From the NCBI GenBank assembly GCA_029941905.1, contig JAPYTQ010000021.1:1-64000 (forward strand): a stretch of DNA of 64,000 bases, written 5' to 3'. The notes below the pieces were generated by a model, which saw only the letters and a list, made by a program, of their open reading frames with translations, ran no database searches and was not told the DNA's origin. Below, piece by piece: positions 25,902 through 34,963 of the stretch (positions within the stretch are counted from its first letter, which is position 1; each line of letters opens with the position of its first letter). Source of the stretch: JAHRVQ01 sp029941905 (GTDB taxonomy: Bacteria; Pseudomonadota; Gammaproteobacteria; Pseudomonadales; Azotimanducaceae). The position numbers and the translations under genes are program-made.

Positions 25902-26852
25902 TCAGGAATAAAGTTTTTCCTGTCCCTCTGGTCGAGTCTTGAACCGGCGATGTAACCACATGTATTGGGCCGGGTACTGCCGAATTCGTTCCTCCAGGGC
26001 TGCATTAATGACCGTTGCATCCTGTTGTTCATCACCCGACGGAAAGTTAGCCAGGGGTTCGCTGAATGTCACAATATAGCCTTCTCCGTTCGGTTTTCGG
26101 TGATGGCCGAGAATGATGACAGCGGAATTGTTGATCTTCACCAAGCGTGGTATCACAGTTATTGTGGCGGCTTCGATGCCAAAAAAGGGCGCAAAAACAG
26201 CCTGTTTTGGCCCGTAGTCCTGGTCCGGCGCATACCACATTATTCCTCCCTTCCTGATAAAGCGGATGACCGAACGCATATCTGAACGCTCAATCACTTC
26301 AGCACAAAACTTCTGGCGTGAATTTTTCATCACCAGGTCGAACAACGGGTTTTTGAGCGCACGATACATGACACCGACCTGCTGGTACTTGGCCATCAAC
26401 ACACCACCCAGGTCCAGGGTGGTGTAATGAGCACCGACCAGTATGACACCCTGACCCTTTGCTACCGCATCGCTCACATGCTGTTCACCAACAAACTCGA
26501 CCATGTCGTCAGTAATACTACTGTGATTGAACCAGGCGACGCACATCTCCAGCAACCCGACACCGCTGTCGATCATTGTTTGTCTGGTGAGCTGCTTCTG
26601 TTTCGTGGCGGTCAGTTCCGGGAAGCACAATCGAATGTTTGTAGTCGCAATACGACGCCGGTCATGGGCGAAAAACAGCATCAAATTACCAAACAGCTTT
26701 CCCAGAAATATGGTCAGTCTGTAGGGAAAATGCGCCAGTACGTTCATGGCTCCAAGCCCAAGCCATGTTGGCCAGTAACGCAGGGAGAGGTAGTCTGTAA
26801 GGTTGTTTGAGTAGCGGATGATTTTTTTCACACGTTTTTTTTGCTGTACCAC
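25902..26852 (-). CDS. Lauroyl/lysophospholipid acyltransferase, LpxL/HtrB-like
   Basis: 316 residues from a GTG at 26852. A longer frame with TTG at 26930 exists, but it runs into the upstream SPOR gene, whereas GTG 26852 has SD GGAGGGTGGGCAGG and lies two bases after the SPOR stop. Motifs of the family: HX4D catalytic box in GAHYTTLDLGG, then MYRALKNPLFD, WYAPDQDYG and QYMWLHRRFKTRP at the end. It would add the secondary acyl chain to Kdo-lipid A, or a related lipid, at the inner membrane. Confidence 0.88.
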   Translation of the reverse strand: MVQQKKRVKKIIRYSNNLTDYLSLRYWPTWLGLGAMNVLAHFPYRLTIFLGKLFGNLMLFFAHDRRRIATTNIRLCFPELTATKQKQLTRQTMIDSGVGLLEMCVAWFNHSSITDDMVEFVGEQHVSDAVAKGQGVILVGAHYTTLDLGGVLMAKYQQVGVMYRALKNPLFDLVMKNSRQKFCAEVIERSDMRSVIRFIRKGGIMWYAPDQDYGPKQAVFAPFFGIEAATITVIPRLVKINNSAVIILGHHRKPNGEGYIVTFSEPLANFPSGDEQQDATVINAALEERIRQYPAQYMWLHRRFKTRPEGQEKLYS

Positions 26853-26854
26853 TA

Positions 26855-27739
26855 CTACCTGCCCACCCTCCGATCCGAAAACGCATCGGTACAAAATATC
26901 GTTCGGTCTCTTCCCGGCGCATTCGTGCAAAACATGGTGTAGTCCCGATTGTTCATGCTCAGGAGTTGTAAGGTCTGTGTTAGTTCCTCGCTAACCTGGT
27001 CGTCGGAACAATAGGCGTTCCGTTCAGCGGCATTGGCTTTCATGGAACAGTACTCCGCATAAGATTCTCCAGGTTCAGGTTTTTTAAGTATGTTCTCAGG
27101 CGTCGAGGCGTCAAGGGATGCAATCGCTGTTGGCTGCATCTCGGGATCAGTTTCGACCTGGACCGGTTTCCGCTTGGGTGCCATTAACCACCAGGTTTTA
27201 TTATCGCCGACATCATTGTAACGATCTCGAATGGACTCAATTCTCTTGTCAAAGGGGCCATAGATAACCCGGTAGAATATTTCATTGTTCACTTCTGCTA
27301 TAGAGACCTCAACGGGTTGTATATTTCTGGCATGCATCTGGTCGGCGAATGAATCGGCCTGGACAACATGCCTGAAACTGGACAGCACAAGATAATAGTT
27401 CATCGTGCCGGTCTCGGTTTCATCCGCTTGGTCTGCTCGTATGGGCATTTCCAGTTCGCTCTCGGCGACTGACAGGGTCCAGGGCGTGATGCCTTCATCC
27501 GTGATCTGGGTTTCGGAAACCAGGCTCTTAGCAACCACCAGGCGGTATTTCTGGATCTGACCATCGCTGTTGACGATTAACACTGGCATCTTTGTTTCGT
27601 GCTCTAAACGGCGTCGTTCATTTGTTGCGCTTTGCCATGAGTTGAAACTTCCGATGACCCAATAGGGTTGTCTGGATTCCTCTGCGCTTGTGGTCAGCGG
27701 CAGGAGAACGAGGGAGAAGCAAAGAATGATGAATTTCAT
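26855..27739 (-). CDS. Periplasmic SPOR-domain-like protein
   Basis: 294 residues with a signal peptide (IILCFSLVLLPLTTSA-EE). Two segments resemble SPOR repeats: WVIGSFNSWQSATNERRRLE with KYRLVVAKSL, and YYLVLSSFRHVVQADSFADQM with FYRVIYGPF. SPOR domains bind denuded peptidoglycan. The C-terminal 80 residues contain four to six Cys (YCSMKANAAERNAYCSDD and FCT repeats), which is unusual and suggests disulphides. Translationally linked to the acyltransferase gene (two-base gap). Confidence 0.7.
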   Translation of the reverse strand: MKFIILCFSLVLLPLTTSAEESRQPYWVIGSFNSWQSATNERRRLEHETKMPVLIVNSDGQIQKYRLVVAKSLVSETQITDEGITPWTLSVAESELEMPIRADQADETETGTMNYYLVLSSFRHVVQADSFADQMHARNIQPVEVSIAEVNNEIFYRVIYGPFDKRIESIRDRYNDVGDNKTWWLMAPKRKPVQVETDPEMQPTAIASLDASTPENILKKPEPGESYAEYCSMKANAAERNAYCSDDQVSEELTQTLQLLSMNNRDYTMFCTNAPGRDRTIFCTDAFSDRRVGR

Positions 27740-27826
27740 TGATTTTGCATTTCCGGCTTTGTTGTTTGTCGGAGTTTACTCGATTTTGTTTCGGCTTGCG
27801 ATTTTATGAATCGATCTATGAATTCG

Positions 27827-29248
27827 TTATCGATCCGATTTTGATTTCACTGATTGCTGGTTCCAATACCAGGCAATAATCCCTACGACAACGTTAGTCA
27901 CTGCTGTGGCGATAAATATACCCACATAACCCCAGTACCTGTCGGCCAGAATGGCAAGGGGCACATAAATAACAACGGTACGGACGACAGAGATTATCAG
28001 GGCTGGCATTGGCAAGCCTCTGGCGTTGAAACTTGAAGTTGCAATCTGCATGATGCCCATGAATCCAATGCTTAAAGGTATGATCAGGAAAAAGGAGCTC
28101 GCGACATCCACAACAACCTGGTTGTCGTCAATGAGTGAGACAACATATTCACCGATAAGCAACATGAGGACAAAGGTAAATACACCCCAGGCGAGGCTAA
28201 AGCCATTCGTCAGGAACAACGCTCGCCTGACCCTGTCGTACTTTCTTGCTCCCCAGTTCTGGCCAATAAACGGCTCAACAGATGAAGAAGCTGACCAGAG
28301 AATCATATGTGCCATTGTTTCAACGCGGGTAGCAACGTTGTAACCGGCAACCACTTCGTGACCATGGCCAGCAAGTAGTCTCGTGATAATCAGCATTGAG
28401 AACGGCATCACCAGACCACTCATAATCGCAGGTCCGCCAACATGCAGAATCGCCGACCAGGAGGATGACATACCTTTGAAAGTCCATCGCATCATCCTCG
28501 TTCTGATGAGTAACACGCTGTACAGCACAATACTTACCATCCTGGACACGACGTAGGCCCAGGCGGCGCCAGCGATGCCCAGTTCAGGTATCCCGAACCA
28601 GCCGAATATGAGAATCGGACCCAATATTATTTGAACAATAGACCCGGTCGCCATAATGATGCCAGGGCTCGCGGCGCTTCCGGTTGCCCTTAGCAATGTT
28701 GAACCGACGATGGATAGCAGGAAAAACGGCACACCAAACATGTAGACCTGAAGATATTGTATGGTCATATCCTGAACGATGCCTGTCGCACCCAATGCCT
28801 GTACGATCTGTTCCGCGAATATGGCACCGATAGCACCGAGCAGTGTGCCAACAATAATTGCGAGAAACTGGGCATGGGTTACCAGCTGCGTCACCCGATC
28901 CCGATCTCCCGCGCCCATGGCACGTGCAATAACAGACGACGCCCCGGAGCCAATACCTCCGGCAAAGGCGAACAGTGTGATGGTAATCGGAAAAGCAAAG
29001 CCCATTGCCGCCAGCGCCTCAGTGCTGACCATACCAAGATAGACCGCCTCAGCCAGTTGCGCGACGTTCATCGTCAACGTACCCACTGCCATAAACGAAC
29101 CCAGCTTTACCAGGTGGCGACCAACAGAACCTTCTGTGAAACCCGCGTGGCGCCGATGGGTCGTCGCTTGATTCGTACCAACAGTAGAATCTGTTTCCGG
29201 GTTATCTACGTCGACATCTTTCATTCTTGGCTCAAGTGTGGTTTGCAT
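27827..29248 (-). CDS. MATE-family multidrug/metabolite efflux transporter
   Basis: 473 residues, 12 predicted spans in two MatE halves. Conserved features: GxxxxxxSVIARAMGAGDR in the first half (GSGASSVIARAMGAGD) and the matching SSVEPFIGQNWGARKYDR in the second, and a hydrophilic N-terminus of about 45 residues. Likely a Na+ or H+ driven exporter of cationic compounds. An internal ATG at 29224 is an alternative start, since neither has a strong SD. Monocistronic. Confidence 0.88.
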   Translation of the reverse strand: MQTTLEPRMKDVDVDNPETDSTVGTNQATTHRRHAGFTEGSVGRHLVKLGSFMAVGTLTMNVAQLAEAVYLGMVSTEALAAMGFAFPITITLFAFAGGIGSGASSVIARAMGAGDRDRVTQLVTHAQFLAIIVGTLLGAIGAIFAEQIVQALGATGIVQDMTIQYLQVYMFGVPFFLLSIVGSTLLRATGSAASPGIIMATGSIVQIILGPILIFGWFGIPELGIAGAAWAYVVSRMVSIVLYSVLLIRTRMMRWTFKGMSSSWSAILHVGGPAIMSGLVMPFSMLIITRLLAGHGHEVVAGYNVATRVETMAHMILWSASSSVEPFIGQNWGARKYDRVRRALFLTNGFSLAWGVFTFVLMLLIGEYVVSLIDDNQVVVDVASSFFLIIPLSIGFMGIMQIATSSFNARGLPMPALIISVVRTVVIYVPLAILADRYWGYVGIFIATAVTNVVVGIIAWYWNQQSVKSKSDR

Positions 29249-29374
29249 ACATGATACATGGGAACTACCGCTGTGAATCGATATTGAAATCAGTGATGGT
29301 TAATCAGTTGGGTTTGCGTGGACGACAATTGTCGGAAATGCAGGTCGGATCCTGTAGTAGTCCCTGAAGGCCTA

Positions 29375-30151
29375 TTAGGCCAGAGGCGCACTGGCGTTGG
29401 CGATGAGCACAATCGTATGGTCGTCTTTTTCAATCCAGGCGAAGACTTCCTGCCGGGTTTTATCGTCAGGACAGGGCCCGGTTGCGACGCCCCTGATGTT
29501 GATATGTTCATCAGGCCACAGGGGATTGGTGAACTTGATATCCAGTCGTCCTGCGTTCCACCAGTTGTTGCCAAAATATTGTTCAAGCAGGTGTCCGACA
29601 TAAGACATGGTCATGAACCCGCCAACCACAACGTCCTGAAATCCCAACGCCAGGGATGCGTTAAGATCAGTATGATAGCTTCGACTGCCGTGAAAAAACT
29701 GCCCGCACATTTCGAGAGTGACTAACGCGTCGATCGATTCGAGTTCTGATCCTTCCGGTACGATAAATTTCCTGGCACCTTCCTTCTTCCCCGGGTCGCG
29801 AAATTGTACTTGCTCGACAGGCTCGTCAAGCAGAAAAGACTGGTGATGTTTGGATCTAACGACCACTTCATCCGCGGCATTGTTCAGAGTCATTGCCGTA
29901 TTGACAACCGTTCGGTTCCTGCGGCGGTAGATGTCTTCTATCACTGCATGGGCGACGTAGGACTCCCGGGTTGAGAGTGGCTGATTGAGTTCCCATTCCT
30001 GGCGCATCCACAGGTGCCCCTTATCCTGCTGGAAACGACTCGCCTCATGGAAGCTGTCTGCGGACCCCGCCAACATCGAGGGTACTGCGTGTCCTGCAAC
30101 ATCACTTAAGGGACGGTCTATTTCAAGTCCTGCAAAATAATCATCAACCAT
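29375..30151 (-). CDS. MaoC-like / FAS1-type hot-dog dehydratase
   Basis: 258 residues from the first ATG. Double hot-dog protein; the second half carries the MaoC-type hydratase pattern SYHTDLNASLALGF followed by VVVGGFMTM, as in enoyl-CoA hydratases 2. Expected to hydrate or dehydrate a CoA thioester. The reading frame is open for another 27 codons upstream (to 30232) with plausible protein sequence and an SD-like AGGTGCGGGTG, but the only candidate start there is ATT, so the true N-terminus is uncertain. Confidence 0.75.
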   Translation of the reverse strand: MVDDYFAGLEIDRPLSDVAGHAVPSMLAGSADSFHEASRFQQDKGHLWMRQEWELNQPLSTRESYVAHAVIEDIYRRRNRTVVNTAMTLNNAADEVVVRSKHHQSFLLDEPVEQVQFRDPGKKEGARKFIVPEGSELESIDALVTLEMCGQFFHGSRSYHTDLNASLALGFQDVVVGGFMTMSYVGHLLEQYFGNNWWNAGRLDIKFTNPLWPDEHINIRGVATGPCPDDKTRQEVFAWIEKDDHTIVLIANASAPLA

Positions 30152-30248
30152 CCTGTCACTGACCTTAAAATCTCGGGGCGTCAGTACTTTACCGATGGCA
30201 GGATTACTGGTTTGTTCTACACTCGTGGTAATTCACCCGCACCTACTG

Positions 30249-30272
30249 AAAATCATACTCAAAATCATACTT
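30249..30272. repeat. 12-bp tandem duplication at the end of the beta-barrel gene
   Basis: AAAATCATACTC (30249-30260) is followed directly by AAAATCATACTT (30261-30272). The second copy runs into the stop codon of the minus-strand outer-membrane gene. Looks like a recent slippage duplication. Confidence 0.7.
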
Positions 30273-31098
30273 AGAACCCATAACTGATGTAGAGACTTGG
30301 TCCCTTGAATTCCAGATCATACTTTTCAACGCGACTGATTTTTTTCACTGTTACATCAATGTCGGCGATCTCATAAGTCGCGCCGATACCAAATCGATCT
30401 GTAATCCGATACTCCGTAGCGAAGTCAAAATACGTGTAGTCGCCTTTTATCTGGTCTATCTCCACGCTAAGCCAGCCGAAACTTGCGTTAACCTCCCATT
30501 TTGGGTTGATCATATAGGTAACTGCGCCGCGTAGATTGGGAAGCGGAGCGAGTACATCAGCATTAGCTCTGCCATTTGCTAGAGTCACAATACCGGAACC
30601 ATCGGTCACCGAAATTTGCCCTGATATGGAGGATTCAATATCGAAGGCGTGCAGGCCCATTCCTACCACCATTTCCCATTTGTTATTGCGAATGAATGAA
30701 TACCCAATGTCAACAAGGTAGGTATCCAAATTAAACTCTGTATTGATTTCTCCCCCGGCAGTGAAGTCCTTGCCGTCAAAATTGAAATCTTTTGTTGCCA
30801 GCCCGCCGCCATCCAACGCGAGCTGCCGGTACGCCAGGCTCAGGGACCACTTTTTTGTAAAATGCCAACGATATAAGGCACTGACTGCGGTAGTTGAGTC
30901 ATCTGAATTCAGATCATCCGCCAAGTCGATTACCACGGGCGGAAATGGGTCAATCGTCGCGCCCAGTCGCACCGTTGCTTCCTGCTTATAGACACCAAGA
31001 CGAAAAAAATGGGTGTCTTCAATTGAGCTGCCCGCCATAGCAGCAGTAGAAAACAACGAATAAAACACGAGGGCGGTCCAGATCTTGAGGTTGTACAT
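30271..31098 (-). CDS. Outer-membrane beta-barrel protein
   Basis: 275 residues from ATG 31098, which has SD AGGATTTCAAAG and gives a proper signal peptide (WTALVFYSLFSTAAMA-GS). A longer frame to 31194 would bury the signal sequence. The rest is a run of amphipathic strands (WSLSLAYRQLAL, FNLDTYLVDIGYSF, KWEVNASFGWLSV, FGIGATYEIADI) ending in YISYGF, the C-terminal aromatic signal for BAM. Eight to ten strands are likely, OmpW/OmpA-barrel size. Ligand unknown; it lies near the CoA-catabolic genes and may admit a hydrophobic substrate. Confidence 0.75.
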   Translation of the reverse strand: MYNLKIWTALVFYSLFSTAAMAGSSIEDTHFFRLGVYKQEATVRLGATIDPFPPVVIDLADDLNSDDSTTAVSALYRWHFTKKWSLSLAYRQLALDGGGLATKDFNFDGKDFTAGGEINTEFNLDTYLVDIGYSFIRNNKWEMVVGMGLHAFDIESSISGQISVTDGSGIVTLANGRANADVLAPLPNLRGAVTYMINPKWEVNASFGWLSVEIDQIKGDYTYFDFATEYRITDRFGIGATYEIADIDVTVKKISRVEKYDLEFKGPSLYISYGF

Positions 31099-31230
31099 CT
31101 TTGAAATCCTTGCCTGTGCTTTTATGATTACGTCACCGAACCACGTACAGTTATATATCACGGATAGCTTATTTGTGAAACCGTTCATGTACAACGCCAG
31201 TGCTGCAGCACTCTATGTACGCCAGGCGCC

Positions 31231-32106
31231 CTATTGCCAAAGCTTCGAAGAAGCCTTCATAAACCGAATCATCATGATCATACTCATGACGGTGTTACCG
31301 CTCTTTGGGTCCAACAGCATGGATTCATAGTAGTAGTATTCTGTTTTTGGAGTTTCACCCACAGCCAGTACTTTTGCGAAGGTTTCATAGTTGTAGTCAA
31401 CAAAGGCTGGTCCATCTACCAATTGCAACTCGATGGCGCCGAACAGCCCGACTCCGTAATTCCCGTCTCGCGGCAACAGGGCAGCCTCACCCGGACGCAT
31501 GGACTGTACCTGCAGTGCCGGTGTCATGATTTTATGGCCAAAAATACCGGCATTTGTGTAGGCTGCCAGTGGTTCGGTGACTACCGCCAGACGGTTGTCC
31601 AGTTTCGCCTGATCGATGTTGACCGGAACCACAGGACCGGCTTTGCCGATCTCTACACTGGCCAGGATTCTCAGGTCTTTGGCTTCCGGGATAATTTTTA
31701 TTCGGTTTCTGACGGCAGAATTCGAATCCGGCTCATTAACAGAGGCAGTGCCATCGCAAATTTGGTTACCCGAAGGGTCATCCATCCAGATGTCGATTTG
31801 CTGGCTATCGTCAGTCGGGCGATTGGCTGAGGCTTGAACTGATTCACCATCGGTCGTCGCGTATCGAAAGTACAGTGACATGTTGCCGGTGTTAAGCCAG
31901 TTGTCCCCCAGGCTCTCGATAAGCAATGGTGGAAACTGCTCCATATGTAATGAGCCTGCGACGGTGCCGCCTCGAAAACCGAGCTTCTGAGCCGTAGCCT
32001 CGTCGTGAATACTGCCTGCACCTGCATTAATGGCACTGTTCCTGGGTTCTCGTAACGGGCCGGTGATGGCGCCATCATTTTCTGTGAAATTGAATGCCGT
32101 GTTCAT
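31231..32106 (-). CDS. MaoC-like hot-dog fold protein
   Basis: 291 residues from ATG 32106 (SD GGAGAATC); the TTG at 32118 is less likely. First half contains AGSIHDEATAQKLGFRGG followed by TVAGSLHMEQF, the hydratase-type pattern with Asp replaced by His-Asp spacing, so hydratase activity is uncertain. Second half lacks a clear active site. Downstream of, and on the same strand as, the molybdenum hydroxylase genes after a 98-bp gap, suggesting a role in the same pathway. Confidence 0.65.
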   Translation of the reverse strand: MNTAFNFTENDGAITGPLREPRNSAINAGAGSIHDEATAQKLGFRGGTVAGSLHMEQFPPLLIESLGDNWLNTGNMSLYFRYATTDGESVQASANRPTDDSQQIDIWMDDPSGNQICDGTASVNEPDSNSAVRNRIKIIPEAKDLRILASVEIGKAGPVVPVNIDQAKLDNRLAVVTEPLAAYTNAGIFGHKIMTPALQVQSMRPGEAALLPRDGNYGVGLFGAIELQLVDGPAFVDYNYETFAKVLAVGETPKTEYYYYESMLLDPKSGNTVMSMIMMIRFMKASSKLWQ

Positions 32107-32204
32107 ATGATTCTCCAATTTGTTGTCGATTCGCCTGTTAAGTTGTCTCGCTTAATTGTTGATCAACTTTCTATCTGATGATGGTTAACACTACGCCTGC
32201 TGGA

Positions 32205-34463
32205 TCATATTGCCAATGGCGTTTTGACATTTTGGTCGAGTGCATCGAGCATCTTCTCTGATGTCACTGGTAATGCGCGCATACTCTTGCCGGTTGCATC
32301 CAGTATTGCATTGACGATAGCCGGGGCAACGCCGCTCACAGATTGTTCCCCAATGCCTTTGCCGCCGTAAGGCGTGGGGCCGTCGACTTCAGCGCGAACG
32401 TGAATCGTGGTTAACTTTGGCATATCGCGCATTGTTGGTAGCTTATAATCACCCAGGTGGGCGTTGAGTACATAACCTTCTTCGTACATGATTTCTTCGA
32501 ACAAAGTGTAGCCAAGGCCCTGTGCGAATCCCCCTTCGACCTGGCCCTGGTGTGCTGTCGGATTCAAAATGGTGCCGACATCGTGGGCGGTAACAAAATG
32601 TAGTACTTCGATCTCGCCTGTTTCCTCATCAATGGCAACCTCCGCGGCCTGGGCCGTGAATACTGTGCCCTCCGGCGGTGGGGCAATGTAAGTGACTTCC
32701 GCAGTGATGTCAGATCCGATTTCATGCATCAATCCTGACAGTTCGATTGAACTGCCCTGATGCCGTACCTGGCGGTTAGAATATTTAATATCGTCTGGTG
32801 CCCAACTATACTTGTTGGTCAGGTAACCATTGAGCTGCTGCCTGATTGAAGCGGCCGCTTCAAGGACTGCATTACCTGCTGCATTGGTAACCCGGGCGCC
32901 ACCGACGCCTCCATCGGTTTCAATGGCATCGGTTGACCAGGTCTGCAACTGGATCTGATCGTAGGGTATGCCAAGCTCTTCGCCGATAATCTGACGCAAC
33001 ATGGTATAGAACCCTGAACCTGTATCCCGAAGAGAGATATTCAGGGTAATTGAAGCATTGGCAGAGATAGTAACCCGGGCCGTGGCATTGCCGCCGCCGG
33101 TATTGCGATTGCATATTGAAAAACCAATGCCCACTGCACGCCCGTCCTCGGTTCGATTTTTTCTATTCTCGTAGTTTATTGCTTCTGCAGCAGCTTCCAG
33201 CACCCGGCTGGGGATTGGGTCTTGCCAGTGTATTCCCAGTGGCGACAGGTCATCCTGTCGCACCACGTTCTTCAATCGGAAAGCCAGCGGGTCCATACCG
33301 ATCTCGCGAGCAATGAGGTCTATATGGGTCTCACCAGCAAATATCGATTGTGGATCACCGGGAGACCGCATGGAACCACAAGGCACAAGATTGGTATAAA
33401 CAAGTGAAGAATTGATTAATGCGTGATTGACGCGATAGGGGTCCAGGCAACGGGCGCCATAGGTCGACCCTTTGCCAGGTCGGAAAGCGCCGAAGGCACC
33501 ACTGTCGTACACCAGGTCGGCCTGTCGAGCGACGATAGTGCCATCCATCATCACGCCTGTTTTAAACGTCATCACCGCGCCGTGTCTTGGATTACCGGCA
33601 GTCAGTTCCTCGGTGTAATCCATGGTTATCATAATCGGCCTGCCACAAGCCCGAGACAGCCAGTAGGCGACGTGAGTATCCATAAATCCGCCTTTGCCGC
33701 CGAAATCGCCACCAATAGGGCTTGGCAAGACAGTGACATCCTTTGATGTCAGTCCGATCCCACCGGCTATTTGGCCTCTCAGTTGAAACGGTGCTTTGCT
33801 GTTGGCCCAGACCTGAACATGGCCATCGGCTTCAATGTTAACAATACAGGCGTGCGGTTCGATGTAACCCTGGTGCTGGCGCTGGGTTCTAAAAGTGTGT
33901 TCGATAACATGGTCTGCTGATGCAAAACCCTGCTCGACATCACCCCGTCGCCAGCTGATTTCGGCACAGTTGTTAGGATGAGCCCGAGGTTCTTCCATGC
34001 GACCGACATACTTGTCAAAGTCCGGGTGTAGTACCGGCGCCTCATTGGCGCGGGCTGACTCAATATCGAGTATCGCTGGCAGGGGTTCGTAGTCAACATC
34101 GATCAATGCAATGGCTTCCCTTGCGATATCCTGGTTCTCCGCCGCCACAGCTGCGATTTTCTGGCCCACAAAGAGTACCCTGTCCGTCGCCAGTGGTTCA
34201 AAATCACGCAACATTCGACCGACTTTGTGATCCGGTAAGTCCTTGGCGGTAATCACTGCATGGACGCCGGGTAATTCGATAGCAGCACTGGTGTCAATCG
34301 AGAGAATTCGGGCGTGGGGATAAGGCGAGCGGAGACATTTTCCCACCAGCATACCTGGCAAACGAATATCGCCGGGATACAGGGTCGTACCGGTCACCTT
34401 TTCCGGTCCTTCGACTCGACCTAGCGGTTTTCCAATCTGTTCATATGACTGTTCGTCTGTCAT
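32205..34463 (-). CDS. Molybdenum hydroxylase large subunit (xanthine oxidase/CoxL family)
   Basis: 752-residue molybdopterin-cytosine-dinucleotide subunit. Family hydroxylates an aromatic, heteroaromatic or aldehyde carbon with water oxygen. Visible: N-terminal GKPLGRVEGPEKVTGTTLYPGD, the Mo-site loop PCGSMRSPGDPQ and the catalytic Glu706 in GGKGIGEQSVS. The loop is neither AYRCSFR (true CO dehydrogenase) nor AYRGAGR, so CO oxidation is not supported. Five bases separate it from the CoxG-like gene; its SD (CAAGG) comes from a tandem repeat at the end of that gene. Substrate unknown. Confidence 0.88.
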   Translation of the reverse strand: MTDEQSYEQIGKPLGRVEGPEKVTGTTLYPGDIRLPGMLVGKCLRSPYPHARILSIDTSAAIELPGVHAVITAKDLPDHKVGRMLRDFEPLATDRVLFVGQKIAAVAAENQDIAREAIALIDVDYEPLPAILDIESARANEAPVLHPDFDKYVGRMEEPRAHPNNCAEISWRRGDVEQGFASADHVIEHTFRTQRQHQGYIEPHACIVNIEADGHVQVWANSKAPFQLRGQIAGGIGLTSKDVTVLPSPIGGDFGGKGGFMDTHVAYWLSRACGRPIMITMDYTEELTAGNPRHGAVMTFKTGVMMDGTIVARQADLVYDSGAFGAFRPGKGSTYGARCLDPYRVNHALINSSLVYTNLVPCGSMRSPGDPQSIFAGETHIDLIAREIGMDPLAFRLKNVVRQDDLSPLGIHWQDPIPSRVLEAAAEAINYENRKNRTEDGRAVGIGFSICNRNTGGGNATARVTISANASITLNISLRDTGSGFYTMLRQIIGEELGIPYDQIQLQTWSTDAIETDGGVGGARVTNAAGNAVLEAAASIRQQLNGYLTNKYSWAPDDIKYSNRQVRHQGSSIELSGLMHEIGSDITAEVTYIAPPPEGTVFTAQAAEVAIDEETGEIEVLHFVTAHDVGTILNPTAHQGQVEGGFAQGLGYTLFEEIMYEEGYVLNAHLGDYKLPTMRDMPKLTTIHVRAEVDGPTPYGGKGIGEQSVSGVAPAIVNAILDATGKSMRALPVTSEKMLDALDQNVKTPLAI

Positions 34464-34468
34464 GGGTA

Positions 34469-34963
34469 TTACCTTGAGATTGGCCTTGAGATTGGCCTTG
34501 ATATTGCGCCGATGGAAGCGTTCAGTGTTTCTGAAAAATCGCGCATGATTGAATTGATTTTTCTCTTGATTAACGGTCGTCCTAGTTCCCCTATTCGCCC
34601 AAGAAACGTCGTTTCCAGCTTTAGCATCAAATCCGAAGCTGGTTCAAGAGCTGAGTCTGTCGCTTCGATCAGTTGCATTTGAAGTGAAGCCTTGAAGCCG
34701 CCGCCTGCTCTTGAGTCGTTTGCTTTGGCTTCAAGAATCGCGGTCCAGCGTTCTTTGTCCCGTAAAGTGACAGTCACCCGACCTTTAAACTTTAGTTTCA
34801 CAGGTCCCATGCTGACCGGCAGAACCCCCTCGTACTCATCAGGTTGAAGGACCGTCAGGTCTTCTACACCGGACAAGCAGGTGGCGACCTTATGGACATC
34901 CATGAGAAGTTCCCACAGGCTTTCCCTGTCCGAATCAACCCGAAAACGCTCTTCAAATTTCAA
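34469..34963 (-). CDS. CoxG-like SRPBCC-domain protein
   Basis: 164 residues. Starts MKFEERFRVDSDRESLWELL, as CoxG proteins do, with a START-like hydrophobic-cavity fold. CoxG-type proteins help recruit or mature the CoxMSL hydroxylase at the membrane. The C-terminus ends in a repeated Ile-Ser-Arg-Pro stretch that comes from a 12-bp tandem repeat (34472-34504). The ATG overlaps the end of the FAD-subunit gene by 11 bases. Confidence 0.8.
   Translation of the reverse strand: MKFEERFRVDSDRESLWELLMDVHKVATCLSGVEDLTVLQPDEYEGVLPVSMGPVKLKFKGRVTVTLRDKERWTAILEAKANDSRAGGGFKASLQMQLIEATDSALEPASDLMLKLETTFLGRIGELGRPLIKRKINSIMRDFSETLNASIGAISRPISRPISR
34472..34504 (-). repeat. 12-bp tandem repeat at the coxG-like 3' end
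   Basis: On the coding (minus) strand the unit ATCTCAAGGCCA occurs as ATATCAAGGCCA, ATCTCAAGGCCA and a partial ATCTCAAGG before TAA. Each unit encodes Ile-Ser-Arg-Pro and carries CAAGG; the last copy is the SD of the next gene. Copy-number change would keep the frame. Confidence 0.8.

Noticed and set aside
25893..25905. TCCTGA/TCAGGA hairpin between the MacB-type and acyltransferase genes
   Set aside because: Six-base stem with a one-base loop and a distant T-run; not convincing as a terminator.
29369..29381. GGCCTA/TTAGGCC palindrome at the MaoC gene end
   Set aside because: Short and overlapping the stop codon; too weak to call a terminator or operator.
31234..31830. 198-residue plus-strand frame antisense to the MaoC-like gene
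   Set aside because: Mirror frame of a well-supported gene; composition is not protein-like and there is no SD.
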